Part shown: piece by piece, positions 54,993-63,743 of the stretch
Layout of the letters: each line of letters opens with the position of its first letter
How positions within the stretch are numbered: position 1 is the first letter of the stretch
From: Pantoea sp. A4
GTDB lineage: Bacteria; Pseudomonadota; Gammaproteobacteria; Enterobacterales; Enterobacteriaceae
Assembly (NCBI RefSeq): GCF_000295955.2
Contig: NZ_ALXE01000022.1
Location: forward strand, 1-64,000
DNA: 64,000 nt
Direction: 5' to 3'
Notes under the pieces: generated by a model
Seen by the model: the letters and a program-made list of their open reading frames with translations, nothing else
Databases searched by the model: none
What the model was told of the DNA's origin: nothing
Translations under genes and position numbers: made by a program

Positions 54993-55697
54993 ATGAAAAC
55001 ACAACTGCGGGTAGAAAAGCTGTGCAAGACCTTTGTGTTACATAACCAGAACGGTGTGATGCTGCCAGTATTACAGAATGCCTCGCTGGAAGTGGCTGCC
55101 GGTGAATGTGTGGTGCTGCATGGTCGTTCCGGCAGTGGTAAATCGACCCTGCTGCGCGCGCTGTACGGTAACTATCAGGCCAACAGTGGCCATATCTGGT
55201 TGCAGCATCAGGGGGAGTGGGTCGATATGGCGCAGGCTCCGGCGCGGCAGATCATCGCGATCCGTCGCCATACAGTTGGCTGGGTCAGCCAGTTTCTCCG
55301 CGTGATCCCTCGCGTCACCACGCTGGACATTGTGATGCAGCCGCTGCTGGAAAGAGGCGTCGAGCGCGCCTTTTGTGAGAAGCGAGCCAAAGAGCTGCTG
55401 ACGCGACTGAATGTGCCAGAACGTTTGTGGGCGCTGGCACCGTCGACCTTTTCCGGTGGTGAGCAGCAGCGCGTCAATATTGCGCGCGGGTTTATCGCCG
55501 ACTATCCGGTTTTGCTGTTGGATGAACCCACGGCTTCACTCGACAGCGCCAATAGTGCAGCGGTCGTCGAACTGATTGAACAGGCGCGTGCTCGCGGCAC
55601 CGCCATTGTTGGTATTTTTCATGATGAAGGCGTGCGTGAACGGGTGGCGGATCGCCTGCACGTCATGCTGCCGGTGAATGCAGGAGTAGCAGTATGA
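54993..55697 (+). CDS. phnL: C-P lyase ABC-type ATPase PhnL
   Basis: PhnL is the second ABC-class ATPase of the C-P lyase and is needed with PhnGHI to form the ribose-phosphonate intermediate. The 234-residue protein (E. coli 226) has Walker [10 protein letters not shown], signature [15 protein letters not shown], Walker [13 protein letters not shown] and switch His in GIFHDEGV. Its stop overlaps the phnM start (ATGA). Confidence 0.95.
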   Translation: MKTQLRVEKLCKTFVLHNQNGVMLPVLQNASLEVAAGECVVLHGRSGSGKSTLLRALYGNYQANSGHIWLQHQGEWVDMAQAPARQIIAIRRHTVGWVSQFLRVIPRVTTLDIVMQPLLERGVERAFCEKRAKELLTRLNVPERLWALAPSTFSGGEQQRVNIARGFIADYPVLLLDEPTASLDSANSAAVVELIEQARARGTAIVGIFHDEGVRERVADRLHVMLPVNAGVAV

Positions 55698-56830
55698 TTA
55701 TCAATAATGTGGCTTTGGTGCTGGCGGATGAAGTGGTCAATGGATCACTCGAAATGCGGGATGGGCGCATTGCCAGTTTTAGCGAGAGCACCAGCCGCTC
55801 CCCGGCCGCCCTGGATGGCGCAGGCGCATACCTGTTGCCCGGCCTGGTTGAACTGCACACCGACAACCTGGATAAATTCTTTACCCCACGCCCTAAAGTT
55901 GACTGGCCAGCCCACTCGGCGATGAGCAGCCATGATGCGCTGATGGTCGCCAGCGGTATTACCACAGTGCTGGATGCGATTGGCGTCGGTGATGTGCGCG
56001 ATGGCGGCCACCGCCGGGAAAACCTCGATAAGATGATCGATGCCATCCGTGACAGTAACCGCAAAGGGCTGAACCGGGCGGACCACCTGCTGCATTTACG
56101 TTGTGAACTGCCGCACTTCAGCACCTTACCGCTGTTTGAAGGCTTGATGAGTACGCCGGAACTGGCACTGGTCTCCCTGATGGATCACTCACCAGGCCAG
56201 CGGCAGTATGCCTCGCTGGAGAAATACCGCGATTACTACCAGGGCAAATATCATTTGAACGATGAGCAGATGGATGCGTTCGAGCGAGAGCAACTGGCGT
56301 TTGCCGCCGAATGGTCGCAGCCCAATCGCCAGGCGATTGCGGGTTTGTGTCGACAAAAAGGCATTGCCATTGCCAGCCACGATGACGCCACCGCGGCGCA
56401 TGTGGCCGAATCCCATCAGGTAGGCAGCCAAATTGCGGAGTTTCCTACCACGCTGGAGGCGGCACGTGCTTCGCGCGCCTGCGGCATGCAGATTCTGATG
56501 GGCGCGCCGAACATCGTGCGCGGAGGATCGCACTCCGGCAACGTCGCGGCATGGCAACTGGCCGCTGAAGGACTGCTGGATATCCTTTCATCGGATTACT
56601 ATCCCGCCAGCCTGCTGGATGCGGCATTCCGTCTGGCGGCAGATGAACACAATGGGCTGAGCCTGGCAGACGCGGTTGCTCTGGTCACGCGTAACCCGGC
56701 TCGGGCGCTGGGGTTAAACGATCGCGGGGTGATTGCCGAAGGATTACGTGCGGACCTGGTGCTGGTCCATACCGATCATGGTCATCCACACATTCGCCAT
56801 GTGTGGAATCAGGGCAGGCAGGTGTACTGA
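55694..56830 (+). CDS. phnM: Ribose-1-phosphonate triphosphate diphosphatase PhnM
   Basis: PhnM, an amidohydrolase-superfamily enzyme, removes pyrophosphate from alpha-D-ribose 1-phosphonate 5-triphosphate before PhnJ acts. The 378-residue protein (E. coli 378) has the metal motif [18 protein letters not shown] (about 52-69), HLRCELPHF (about 134), [14 protein letters not shown] (about 233-246) and the distal [10 protein letters not shown]. One-base junctions with phnN and a 4-base overlap with phnL place it firmly in the operon. Confidence 0.96.
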   Translation: MIINNVALVLADEVVNGSLEMRDGRIASFSESTSRSPAALDGAGAYLLPGLVELHTDNLDKFFTPRPKVDWPAHSAMSSHDALMVASGITTVLDAIGVGDVRDGGHRRENLDKMIDAIRDSNRKGLNRADHLLHLRCELPHFSTLPLFEGLMSTPELALVSLMDHSPGQRQYASLEKYRDYYQGKYHLNDEQMDAFEREQLAFAAEWSQPNRQAIAGLCRQKGIAIASHDDATAAHVAESHQVGSQIAEFPTTLEAARASRACGMQILMGAPNIVRGGSHSGNVAAWQLAAEGLLDILSSDYYPASLLDAAFRLAADEHNGLSLADAVALVTRNPARALGLNDRGVIAEGLRADLVLVHTDHGHPHIRHVWNQGRQVY

Positions 56831-57372
56831 TGGCGCGCCTGATCTGGCTTACCGGGCCGTCTGGCGCGGGCAAAGATTCACTGCTCAACGCCTTGCGGGA
56901 AGTGCCCCCAGCCAGACTCTTGATCGCCCATCGTTACATTACCCGTGCTGCCGATGCGGGCGGGGAAAATCACATCGCCCTGACGCCCGCTGAATTTAGC
57001 CTGCGCGCTGCCAGCAATCTGTTTGCACTGCGCTGGGAGGCGCACGGTCATCAGTATGGCATTGGTGTGGAAGTGGATTTGTGGCTCCAGCGCGGGCTGG
57101 ACGTGCTGGTTAACGGTTCCCGATTGCACTTGCCCGAGGCGCAGGCGCGCTACGGCGAACAGCTGGTGCCGGTTTGTCTGACGGTATCAGCACCGGTTTT
57201 GGCGGCGCGCCTGCAACAGCGTGGCCGGGAAACGGCGGAAGAGATTGCCCGACGGCTGGCGCGTGCCGCACAGCCGCTGCCGCCGGGCTGCTATCAACTG
57301 AACAACGATGGCGCACTGAGTGACACCGTGCTTCAACTGCGCCAGCTTCTGGAGGGTTCGGGATGCAACTGA
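56830..57372 (+). CDS. phnN: Ribose 1,5-bisphosphate phosphokinase PhnN
   Basis: PhnN phosphorylates ribose 1,5-bisphosphate to PRPP, feeding C-P lyase products back to nucleotide synthesis. I start the 180-residue protein (E. coli 185) at ATG 56830 ([17 protein letters not shown]), which overlaps the phnM stop. The P-loop GPSGAGKDS is at residues 9-17 and [18 protein letters not shown] is the substrate block of this guanylate-kinase-like family. In E. coli phnO follows; here phnP follows with a 10-base overlap and no phnO. Confidence 0.94.
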   Translation: MARLIWLTGPSGAGKDSLLNALREVPPARLLIAHRYITRAADAGGENHIALTPAEFSLRAASNLFALRWEAHGHQYGIGVEVDLWLQRGLDVLVNGSRLHLPEAQARYGEQLVPVCLTVSAPVLAARLQQRGRETAEEIARRLARAAQPLPPGCYQLNNDGALSDTVLQLRQLLEGSGCN

Positions 57373-58133
57373 CTTTTCTCGGTACTGGCGGTGTGACGGG
57401 GGCACCGGTGCCCGGCTGCGACTGTCTGGCCTGTTTACGGGCGCTGAGCGATCGTCGCTGGCACCGCGCACCCTGTAGTGCGCTGATTGAGACCGGGAAG
57501 GAGCGTATCTTGCTCGATGCCGGACTGCCGCAGTTGGCACAGCGTTTTCCGCCAGGCAGCCTGTCACGCATTCTGCTGACCCACTACCACATGGACCATG
57601 TGCAGGGGCTGTTCGCCCTGCGCTGGGGAGTGGGGCACCCCATCCCGGTGTGGGGGCCGCCGGATGAGAAGGGCTGTGATGATCTGTATAAGCATCCGGG
57701 CCTGCTGGATTTCCGCCCCTCATTAACCCCTTTCGTGCCGCACGCCTTTGGTGAATTGCAGGTGACGCCGCTGCCGCTGCAACACTCGAAGCTCACGCAC
57801 GGCTACCTGTTTAACTGGCAAGGCGCGCGGCTCGCGTGGCTGTGTGATACCTGTGGATTGCCGCCTGACACCGCTGACTTCCTGCGCGGGCAGCGCATTG
57901 AACACCTGGTGATTGACTGTAATGACCCGCCACGCGAAGCGGCAGGCAATCATAACGATATGACGCGGGCACTGGCGATCATTGAGCGGCTCCAGCCACG
58001 GTTTGCCTGGCTGACCCACCTTAGTCACGAAATGGACAACTGGCTACAGGATAACTCCCTACCTGACAACGTACTGCCCGCGCGGGATGGTATGACGCTG
58101 TCATTGGGGGTGGTGCACCCTGTCACAGTTTGA
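57363..58133 (+). CDS. phnP: Cyclic ribose phosphodiesterase PhnP
   Basis: PhnP opens 5-phosphoribosyl 1,2-cyclic phosphate, the product of C-P cleavage, to ribose 1,5-bisphosphate. The 256-residue metallo-beta-lactamase-fold protein (E. coli 252) has the metal motif [13 protein letters not shown] (about 74-86), a Cys pair near the N-terminus (CDCLAC) that binds structural zinc, and [11 protein letters not shown] near the C-terminus. Its stop codon lies inside the Pho-box array of the next transcript. Confidence 0.95.
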   Translation: MQLTFLGTGGVTGAPVPGCDCLACLRALSDRRWHRAPCSALIETGKERILLDAGLPQLAQRFPPGSLSRILLTHYHMDHVQGLFALRWGVGHPIPVWGPPDEKGCDDLYKHPGLLDFRPSLTPFVPHAFGELQVTPLPLQHSKLTHGYLFNWQGARLAWLCDTCGLPPDTADFLRGQRIEHLVIDCNDPPREAAGNHNDMTRALAIIERLQPRFAWLTHLSHEMDNWLQDNSLPDNVLPARDGMTLSLGVVHPVTV

Positions 58134-58159
58134 TCACTGGAGTGTCATTCAGCTTTCAT
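58120..58159 (+). promoter_or_regulatory. Pho-box array upstream of phnC
   Basis: Half-sites with an exact 11-base period are CTGTCAC at 58120, TGATCAC at 58131, GTGTCAT at 58142 and CTTTCAT at 58153. A possible -10 element, TAATAG, follows around 58173. The array overlaps the end of phnP and gives phnCDE1E2 their own PhoB-dependent promoter. Confidence 0.85.
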
Positions 58160-58208
58160 CCCGCTTGCCCGTAATAGGCCTCAATTTCAGACTACCGTAA
58201 ACGGATGA

Positions 58209-59042
58209 ATGAGTATGGCGCAGGCAATATTAAAAACGGCTTTTGATAACCCTCAGCCGTTTAGCCCCAGAGGGCATAAGATGCTGTCGGTCCAGGGATT
58301 GTGCAAGGCGTATGGTGAAAACCGCGTGCTGGATGACGTCAGTTTCGATCTTCATGCGGGTGAGTTGGTGGCAGTGATTGGCCGTTCCGGCGCAGGAAAA
58401 TCGACGCTGCTGCACATGTTGAATGGCACCATCAGTACCTCGCAGGGTGCCATTTACAACCTCAGCAATCGCGATCAGCCGCAGGATGTGGCCCAGTTAA
58501 ACCGCAGCCAGATGCGGGCATGGCGCAGTGAGTGCGGCATGATCTTTCAGGATTTCTGTCTGGTCCCCCGGTTGGATGTGATAACCAACGTGCTGCTGGG
58601 ACGACTGAGTCAGACCTCGACCTTTAAGTCCTTCTTCAAAGTGTTTCCCGATACTGACCGCGCCCGTGCCATCGAACTGTTGCAGTGGATGAACATGTTA
58701 CCCCAGGCGCTGCAAAGGGCGGAAAACCTCTCGGGTGGTCAGATGCAGCGCGTTGCCATCTGCCGCGCACTGATGCAGAACCCAAAAATTTTGCTGGCGG
58801 ATGAGCCGGTTGCTTCCCTCGACCCGAAAAATACCAGGCGCATCATGGATGTGCTGCGTCAGGTCAGCGAGCAGGGCATCAGCGTGATGGTCAACCTGCA
58901 CTCAATTGAACTGGTCAGGCAGTATTGTACCCGCGTGATTGGTATCCAGCGCGGCAAAGTCCTGTTCGACGGACACCCTTCAGACCTTACCGACAGCCTG
59001 TTACATGCGCTGTACGGTGATGAAATCAACCAGCTCCATTAA
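58209..59042 (+). CDS. phnC: Phosphonate ABC transporter ATP-binding protein PhnC
   Basis: PhnC energises phosphonate import through PhnD and the PhnE permeases. The 277-residue protein has Walker [10 protein letters not shown], signature [15 protein letters not shown], Walker [15 protein letters not shown] and switch His in MVNLHSIEL. The start is uncertain: ATG 58209 gives a 24-residue extension before the usual ABC beginning, while ATG 58281 ([14 protein letters not shown]) has AGAGGG 8 bases upstream. It follows phnP by 75 bases with a separate promoter, unlike E. coli where phnC heads one operon. Confidence 0.93.
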   Translation: MSMAQAILKTAFDNPQPFSPRGHKMLSVQGLCKAYGENRVLDDVSFDLHAGELVAVIGRSGAGKSTLLHMLNGTISTSQGAIYNLSNRDQPQDVAQLNRSQMRAWRSECGMIFQDFCLVPRLDVITNVLLGRLSQTSTFKSFFKVFPDTDRARAIELLQWMNMLPQALQRAENLSGGQMQRVAICRALMQNPKILLADEPVASLDPKNTRRIMDVLRQVSEQGISVMVNLHSIELVRQYCTRVIGIQRGKVLFDGHPSDLTDSLLHALYGDEINQLH

Positions 59043-59068
59043 CGCCTACGACAAGAGAACAACCTCGA

Positions 59069-59998
59069 ATGAAACTGACAACATTAGCTTTATTGACTGG
59101 CGCTCTGGTGACTTTTGGCGCGCACGCAGCAGATGCTCCAAAGACGTTGAATCTGGGGATTCTGGGCGGTCAAAATGCCACCCAGCAGATTGGTGATAAT
59201 CAGTGTGTGAAAGATTTCTTTGATAAAGAGCTGAATGTCGATACCAAACTCAACAACTCTTCTGACTACTCTGGCGTGATTCAGGGTCTGTTAGGTAAAA
59301 AAATCGACATGGTACTGAGCATGTCTCCTGCTTCTTATGCTTCGGTTTACCTCCAGGATCCAAAGGCGGTGGACGTTGTGGGTCTGGTGGTTGATGACAA
59401 AGATCAGTCGCGCGGCTATCACTCGGTGGTGATTGTTAAAGCCGACAGCCCGTATAAAAAGCTGGAAGATCTGAAAGGTAAATCGTTTGGTATGGCGGAT
59501 CCAGATTCAACCTCGGGCTTCCTGATGCCTAACCAGGCGTTTAAGAAAGAGTTTGGTGGCAGCGTAGACGATAAATATAACGGCACGTTCTCCAGCGTGA
59601 CCTTCTCAGGCGGCCACGAGCAGGACATTCTCGGCGTCTTAAATGGTCAGTTTGAAGGCGCGGTGACCTGGACTTCACTGGTGGGTGATTACAACAAGGG
59701 TTACACCTCAGGGGCTTTCACCCGCATGATGCGTATGGACCAGCCTGACCTGATGAAAAAAATCCGCATTATCTGGTCTTCACCGCTGATTCCTAACGGT
59801 CCGATTCTGGTGAGTAACAACCTGCCACCGGCATTTAAAGCGAAGCTGGTTCAGGCCATTAAAGACCTGGATAAGAACGATCACGCGTGCTTCATGAAAG
59901 CCGTGGGCGGCGCACAGCATATCGGTCCAGCGACCGTGGCGGATTATCAGAACATTATTGATATGAAGCGTGACCTGATGAAAGACAGCCGCAGCTAA
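59069..59998 (+). CDS. phnD: Phosphonate-binding periplasmic protein PhnD
   Basis: PhnD captures phosphonates such as 2-aminoethylphosphonate in the periplasm. The 309-residue protein has a signal peptide (cleavage after about HAA at 21) and the PhnD/SsuA-family core: LNLGILGGQNATQQ, VLSMSPASYASVYL, the ligand loop ADPDSTSGFLMPN and TWTSLVGDYNKGYTSG. It starts 26 bases after phnC. A REP-like palindrome separates it from the permease genes. Confidence 0.95.
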   Translation: MKLTTLALLTGALVTFGAHAADAPKTLNLGILGGQNATQQIGDNQCVKDFFDKELNVDTKLNNSSDYSGVIQGLLGKKIDMVLSMSPASYASVYLQDPKAVDVVGLVVDDKDQSRGYHSVVIVKADSPYKKLEDLKGKSFGMADPDSTSGFLMPNQAFKKEFGGSVDDKYNGTFSSVTFSGGHEQDILGVLNGQFEGAVTWTSLVGDYNKGYTSGAFTRMMRMDQPDLMKKIRIIWSSPLIPNGPILVSNNLPPAFKAKLVQAIKDLDKNDHACFMKAVGGAQHIGPATVADYQNIIDMKRDLMKDSRS

Positions 59999-60014
59999 TT
60001 TCCTTCATCCCTTT

Positions 60015-60112
60015 CCCTCACCCCAACCCTCCCCCATAAACGGGAGAGGGAGCTGAGTGGTGCATGCATCTGTCCCCTCTCCCACTTGTGGGAGAGGGCT
60101 AGGGTGAGGGGG
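60015..60112. repeat. REP-like palindromic element between phnD and phnE1
   Basis: About 100 bases with nested inverted repeats. The outer arms are CCCTCACCCC near 60016 and GGGTGAGGGG at 60102-60111. A left hairpin is CCCTCCCCC with GGGAGAGGG, and a right hairpin is CCCTCTCCCA with TGGGAGAGGG. This CCCTCACCC/GGGAGAGGG pattern is the kind found in dispersed REP/BIME elements of many proteobacteria. It sits where it can protect the upstream phnCD message or lower permease expression. Confidence 0.8.
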
Positions 60113-60136
60113 ACCTTAAAACCAGAGAAGACACTC

Positions 60137-60991
60137 TTGACTGATTTCGAACGCTATTATCAACGTATCCGTAGCCAGCAGAAACGTGATTCTCTGCTGT
60201 GGTCGTTACTGCTGGTGGCCCTGTACCTGGCGGCGGGGAAGGTGGCGGAGTTCAACCTCCTCACCATTTGGCAATCATTGCCGCACTTTTTTGATTACCT
60301 GTATGAAATCATGCCGGTCTTGCACCTGCCGCTGCTGTTTGCCGATGGCAAAACGGAAGGCTCACTGGCCTACTGGGGCTATCGCCTGCATTTCCAACTG
60401 CCGCTGATTTGGGAAACCATTCAACTGGCGCTGGCTTCCACCATCATTTCCGTCTTTATCGCGGGGATACTTGCATTTTTCGCGGCCGATAATACCCAAT
60501 CTCCCCCGGGCCTTCGGTTCGCCATTCGCTCACTGGTGGCTTTTCTGCGTACCATGCCGGAACTGGCATGGGCGGTGATGTTCGTCATGGCGTTTGGCAT
60601 TGGTGCGATTCCAGGATTTCTGGCTTTAGCGCTGCACACCGTGGGCAGCCTGACCAAATTGTTCTATGAGGCAATCGAAAGCGCGTCTGACAAGCCGGTG
60701 CGTGGGCTGGCTGCCTGTGGCGCCTCACGTCTGCAACGGATGCGCTTTGCTTTTTGGCCGCAGGTAAAACCGCTGTTTCTCTCCTACAGCTTTATGCGCC
60801 TTGAAATCAACTTCCGCTCATCGACCATTCTCGGGCTGGTGGGGGCAGGGGGCATCGGTCAGGAGCTGATGACCAATATCAAACTCGACCGTTTTGATCA
60901 GGTGAGCATCACCATGCTGCTGATCATTATTGTGGTTTCACTGCTGGATACGCTGTCTGGCTGGTTACGCCGTCGCGTAGTTGAGGGTTAA
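60137..60991 (+). CDS. phnE: Phosphonate ABC transporter permease PhnE, first copy
   Basis: A 284-residue inner-membrane permease of the phosphonate importer, with about six hydrophobic helices and the BPD_transp_1 coupling region around AFLRTMPELAWAVMFVMAFG and LACGASRLQRMRFAFWPQ. I infer a TTG start at 60137 (LTDFERYYQRIRS), with AGAAG just upstream. The in-frame ATG at 60086 lies inside the REP-like palindrome and is unlikely. It is followed after 3 bases by a second, related permease, so the transporter is probably a PhnE1-PhnE2 heterodimer. Confidence 0.9.
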   Translation: MTDFERYYQRIRSQQKRDSLLWSLLLVALYLAAGKVAEFNLLTIWQSLPHFFDYLYEIMPVLHLPLLFADGKTEGSLAYWGYRLHFQLPLIWETIQLALASTIISVFIAGILAFFAADNTQSPPGLRFAIRSLVAFLRTMPELAWAVMFVMAFGIGAIPGFLALALHTVGSLTKLFYEAIESASDKPVRGLAACGASRLQRMRFAFWPQVKPLFLSYSFMRLEINFRSSTILGLVGAGGIGQELMTNIKLDRFDQVSITMLLIIIVVSLLDTLSGWLRRRVVEG

Positions 60992-60994
60992 ACA

Positions 60995-61879
60995 ATGATG
61001 ACGCTGGTCCCCGATCTCGACAAAATTAAACAGGAGCATGCCGCGCTGTTCAGCGCCCAGTCGCGCTATCTGCGCCGCCTGGCCATAGTGGCATTAGCGA
61101 TTACTGTTTACTATCTGCTGTTCTTTCTCTATTTCGGCATTCCGTGGGCGCGTGCTGCGCAAGGTATGGAGCAGCTCGGGCACTATTTTGTCCGCATGTT
61201 TATCTGGCAGGATGTCGCTAACTGGCCGTTTGCTTATTACTTCTCGCAGATCGGTATTACCCTGGCGATCGTCTTCTCCGGAACCCTTACCGCCTCACTG
61301 CTGGCGTTGCCTCTCTCGTTTTTTGCGGCACGCAACGTGATGCATGAGCCTGCCTTGCGCCCGGTGGCCTTAGTGGTGCGGCGTCTGCTGGATATTTTAC
61401 GCGGCATCGATATGGCGATTTGGGGGCTGATTTTCGTGCGTGCGGTGGGGATGGGGCCACTGGCCGGCGCGTTGGCGATCATCATGCAGGATGTTGGCCT
61501 GCTGGGGAAACTGTATGCTGAAGGCCATGAAGCGGTAGAGCGTTCTCCCAGTCGTGGACTTGGGGCGGTGGGCGCAAACAGCCTGCAAAAGCACCGTTTT
61601 GGCATTTTTACCCAGTCATTCCCCAGCTTTCTCGCCCTGAGTCTGTATCAGATTGAGTCCAACACCCGTTCAGCGGCGGTGCTGGGGTTTGTTGGTGCGG
61701 GCGGTGTCGGGCTGGTCTATGCCGAAAATATGCGGTTATGGAACTGGGATGTCGTCACCTTTATTACCCTGGTGCTGGTGGTGGTGGTCATGACGATGGA
61801 CGTGATCTCCAGTCGTCTGCGCAAGCGTTACATTACCGGTAAGCCGGTGCCGTTATGGCAACCGCACAGCGTCGATTAA
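60995..61879 (+). CDS. phnE: Phosphonate ABC transporter permease PhnE, second copy
   Basis: A 294-residue permease paralogous to the preceding one, with about six hydrophobic helices and the coupling blocks ILRGIDMAIWGLIFVRAVGM and LGAVGANSLQKHRFGIFTQS. ESNTRSAAVLGFVGAGGVG is the conserved PhnE C-terminal block. E. coli has one PhnE; two permease genes are known in Pseudomonas and rhizobia. The gene ends the phnCDE1E2 transcript. Confidence 0.92.
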   Translation: MMTLVPDLDKIKQEHAALFSAQSRYLRRLAIVALAITVYYLLFFLYFGIPWARAAQGMEQLGHYFVRMFIWQDVANWPFAYYFSQIGITLAIVFSGTLTASLLALPLSFFAARNVMHEPALRPVALVVRRLLDILRGIDMAIWGLIFVRAVGMGPLAGALAIIMQDVGLLGKLYAEGHEAVERSPSRGLGAVGANSLQKHRFGIFTQSFPSFLALSLYQIESNTRSAAVLGFVGAGGVGLVYAENMRLWNWDVVTFITLVLVVVVMTMDVISSRLRKRYITGKPVPLWQPHSVD

Positions 61880-62268
61880 AAAACCTTCCCATTGCGTCGC
61901 ACGCAGGTCAAAACGGCCTGCGTGATGCCCCCCTCAGCCCGACGCAAACGATTAAATCCGTTGCACATTTACCGGGCGATGCACCATAATCGCGCTTTCA
62001 TTTGGTTCAGAGGATTCTGAATCAGGATACGCAACCGTTTTCGTTGCAAGCGCTGTAATGGCATAGCGCTTGCTATGCTATCAGGGAGTTATACCGGGAG
62101 AGTCGCAACGGACAGCAGCGCTTACCCCATGATGTGGGTTCTCCCCGCGCGATAGCCGAGGCGAGCATACCGTCCCGGCGTCGTTTTTTAGCGCAAAACA
62201 ATAATGCGTATGCATATTCCCTATTGGCAAGAGAGAAAGCACCTGTGTGCCGTCTCCTCGAATGAGAG
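61880..62268. other. Intergenic region and leader of the purine permease
   Basis: The first part holds a hairpin after phnE2 (ACGCAGGTC at 61901-61909 with GGCCTGCGT at 61915-61923) and the PurR-type operator. From about 62030 to 62210 there is a structured stretch: GCATAGC/GCTATGC (62061-62078), a long pairing CCGGGAG with CTCCCCG that encloses ACCCCATGATGTGGGT, and GTCGTTTTTT near 62186. It may be an mRNA leader with attenuator-like structure. No gene is seen. Confidence 0.5.
61942..61957 (+). promoter_or_regulatory. PurR-type operator
   Basis: ACGCAAACGATTAAAT matches the defined positions of the PurR consensus ANGCAANCGNTTNCNT with one exception (A for C at position 14). It lies about 310 bases before a purine permease gene. 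PurR with hypoxanthine or guanine would repress transcription when purines are plentiful. Confidence 0.6.
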
Positions 62269-63570
62269 ATGATGATGTTAGATAAACTATTCCAGCTTAA
62301 AGCGCACAACACCACGGTGCGTACTGAAGTGATTGCCGGGCTGACCACCTTCCTGGCGATGGCGTATATCCTGTTTGTTAACCCGTCGATCCTGAGCGCA
62401 ACCGGGATGGATAAAGGTTCAGTGTTTGTCGCCACCTGTCTCGCGGCGGCGATTGGCTCGCTGCTGATGGGCTTAATTGCCAACTATCCTATCGCGCTGG
62501 CACCGGGTATGGGCCTTAATGCCTTCTTTACCTACACGGTGGTGCTGCACATGGGCTACAGCTGGCAGATCGCGCTGGGTGCGGTATTCCTCTCCGCTGT
62601 GCTGTTCTTTGCCCTGTCGATTTTCAAAATTCGCGAATGGATCATTGCCAGTATTCCACTGCCGCTGCGTGCCGGTATTGCCGCAGGCATCGGTCTGTTC
62701 CTGGCGCTGATTGCCCTGGAAGGAGCGGGCGTGGTGGTAGATAACCCAGCGACCCTGGTCGGAATGGGCGATCTCACCAAGCCGGGTCCACTGATGGCGA
62801 TCCTCGGTTTCCTGATCATTGTGGTACTGGAAGCACGTCGTGTGACCGGCGCGGTGTTGATCGGTATTCTGGTGATTACTATTCTGTCGATGCTGCTGGG
62901 TCTGACCCCGTTTGCGGGCGTGTTCTCTGCACCGCCTTCACTGGCACCGACTTTCCTGCAGCTGGATATTAAAGGCGCACTGAACGTTGGCCTGGTGAGC
63001 GTGGTATTTGCCTTCCTGTTTGTGGATGTGTTCGATAATACCGGCACCCTGCTGGGCGTGACCAAGCGTGCAGGACTGGCGGATGAGCAGGGCAACCTGC
63101 CAAAAATGGGCCGTGCTCTGGTAGCAGACAGTGCGGCTGCGCTGTTCGGTTCACTGTTAGGCACCTCAACCACCACCAGCTACGTAGAATCTGCCGCCGG
63201 TGTGAGTGCCGGTGGACGTACCGGCCTGACAGCGGTAGTCGTGGCGATTCTGTTCCTGCTGAGCCTGTTCTTCTCGCCGCTGGCCTCTAGCGTACCCGCT
63301 TATGCGACCGCGCCTGCACTGCTGTTTGTGGCAGTACTGATGACTTCCGGTCTGGCGGAAATCGACTGGAAAGATATCACCACCGCCGCGCCAGTGACCG
63401 TTACCGCATTGACCATGCCGTTGACCTACTCAATTGCCAACGGTATCGCTTTCGGTTTCATCACCTGGACCGTGGTTAAATTGCTGACCGGTCGCCTGAA
63501 AGAGATCAACATCGCACTGGTGATTTTATCGCTGCTGTTTGTGATTAAATTGGGTTGGTTGAGCGCCTGA
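62269..63570 (+). CDS. NCS2-family purine permease
   Basis: A 433-residue inner-membrane proton symporter of the AzgA-like branch of the NCS2 (NAT) family, which imports adenine or guanine/hypoxanthine. About twelve to fourteen hydrophobic helices are visible. Family motifs are TVRTEVIAGLTTFLAMAYIL (about 16-35), ALAPGMGLNAFFTY (about 76-89), FVDVFDNTGTLLGVT (about 246-260) and the SAAGVSAGGRTGLTA signature. Three consecutive ATGs (62269, 62272, 62275) leave the exact start open. A PurR-like site upstream supports a purine substrate. I cannot decide between adenine and guanine/hypoxanthine. Confidence 0.9.
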   Translation: MMMLDKLFQLKAHNTTVRTEVIAGLTTFLAMAYILFVNPSILSATGMDKGSVFVATCLAAAIGSLLMGLIANYPIALAPGMGLNAFFTYTVVLHMGYSWQIALGAVFLSAVLFFALSIFKIREWIIASIPLPLRAGIAAGIGLFLALIALEGAGVVVDNPATLVGMGDLTKPGPLMAILGFLIIVVLEARRVTGAVLIGILVITILSMLLGLTPFAGVFSAPPSLAPTFLQLDIKGALNVGLVSVVFAFLFVDVFDNTGTLLGVTKRAGLADEQGNLPKMGRALVADSAAALFGSLLGTSTTTSYVESAAGVSAGGRTGLTAVVVAILFLLSLFFSPLASSVPAYATAPALLFVAVLMTSGLAEIDWKDITTAAPVTVTALTMPLTYSIANGIAFGFITWTVVKLLTGRLKEINIALVILSLLFVIKLGWLSA

Positions 63571-63595
63571 TTCGCAGCCCCTCCCGCGTTTCAAG

Positions 63596-63630
63596 AAACC
63601 GAATGCCCCTGGGTATTCGGTTTTTTTTTT
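63596..63630 (+). terminator. Rho-independent terminator of the purine permease gene
   Basis: ACCGAATGCCC (63598-63608) pairs with GGGTATTCGGT (63611-63621, one G-T wobble), followed by a run of ten T. It lies 26 bases after the permease stop. Confidence 0.95.
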
Positions 63631-63684
63631 GCGTTGAACTGGCTACCACTCCCCGAACACCGTCACTGCCTGAGGCTGCTGGAC

Positions 63685-63698
63685 TTAAGCTATCTTAA
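63685..63698. promoter_or_regulatory. Dyad TTAAG-N4-CTTAA before the MerR gene
   Basis: TTAAG (63685-63689) and CTTAA (63694-63698) form a short inverted repeat about 46 bases before the MerR start codon. MerR regulators bind dyads in promoter spacers, often their own, so this may be an autoregulatory operator. It is short and could be chance. Confidence 0.35.
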
Positions 63699-63743
63699 TG
63701 TGATGCAATAGATTTTCGCATGGATCTTCTCACAGGAGCGACG

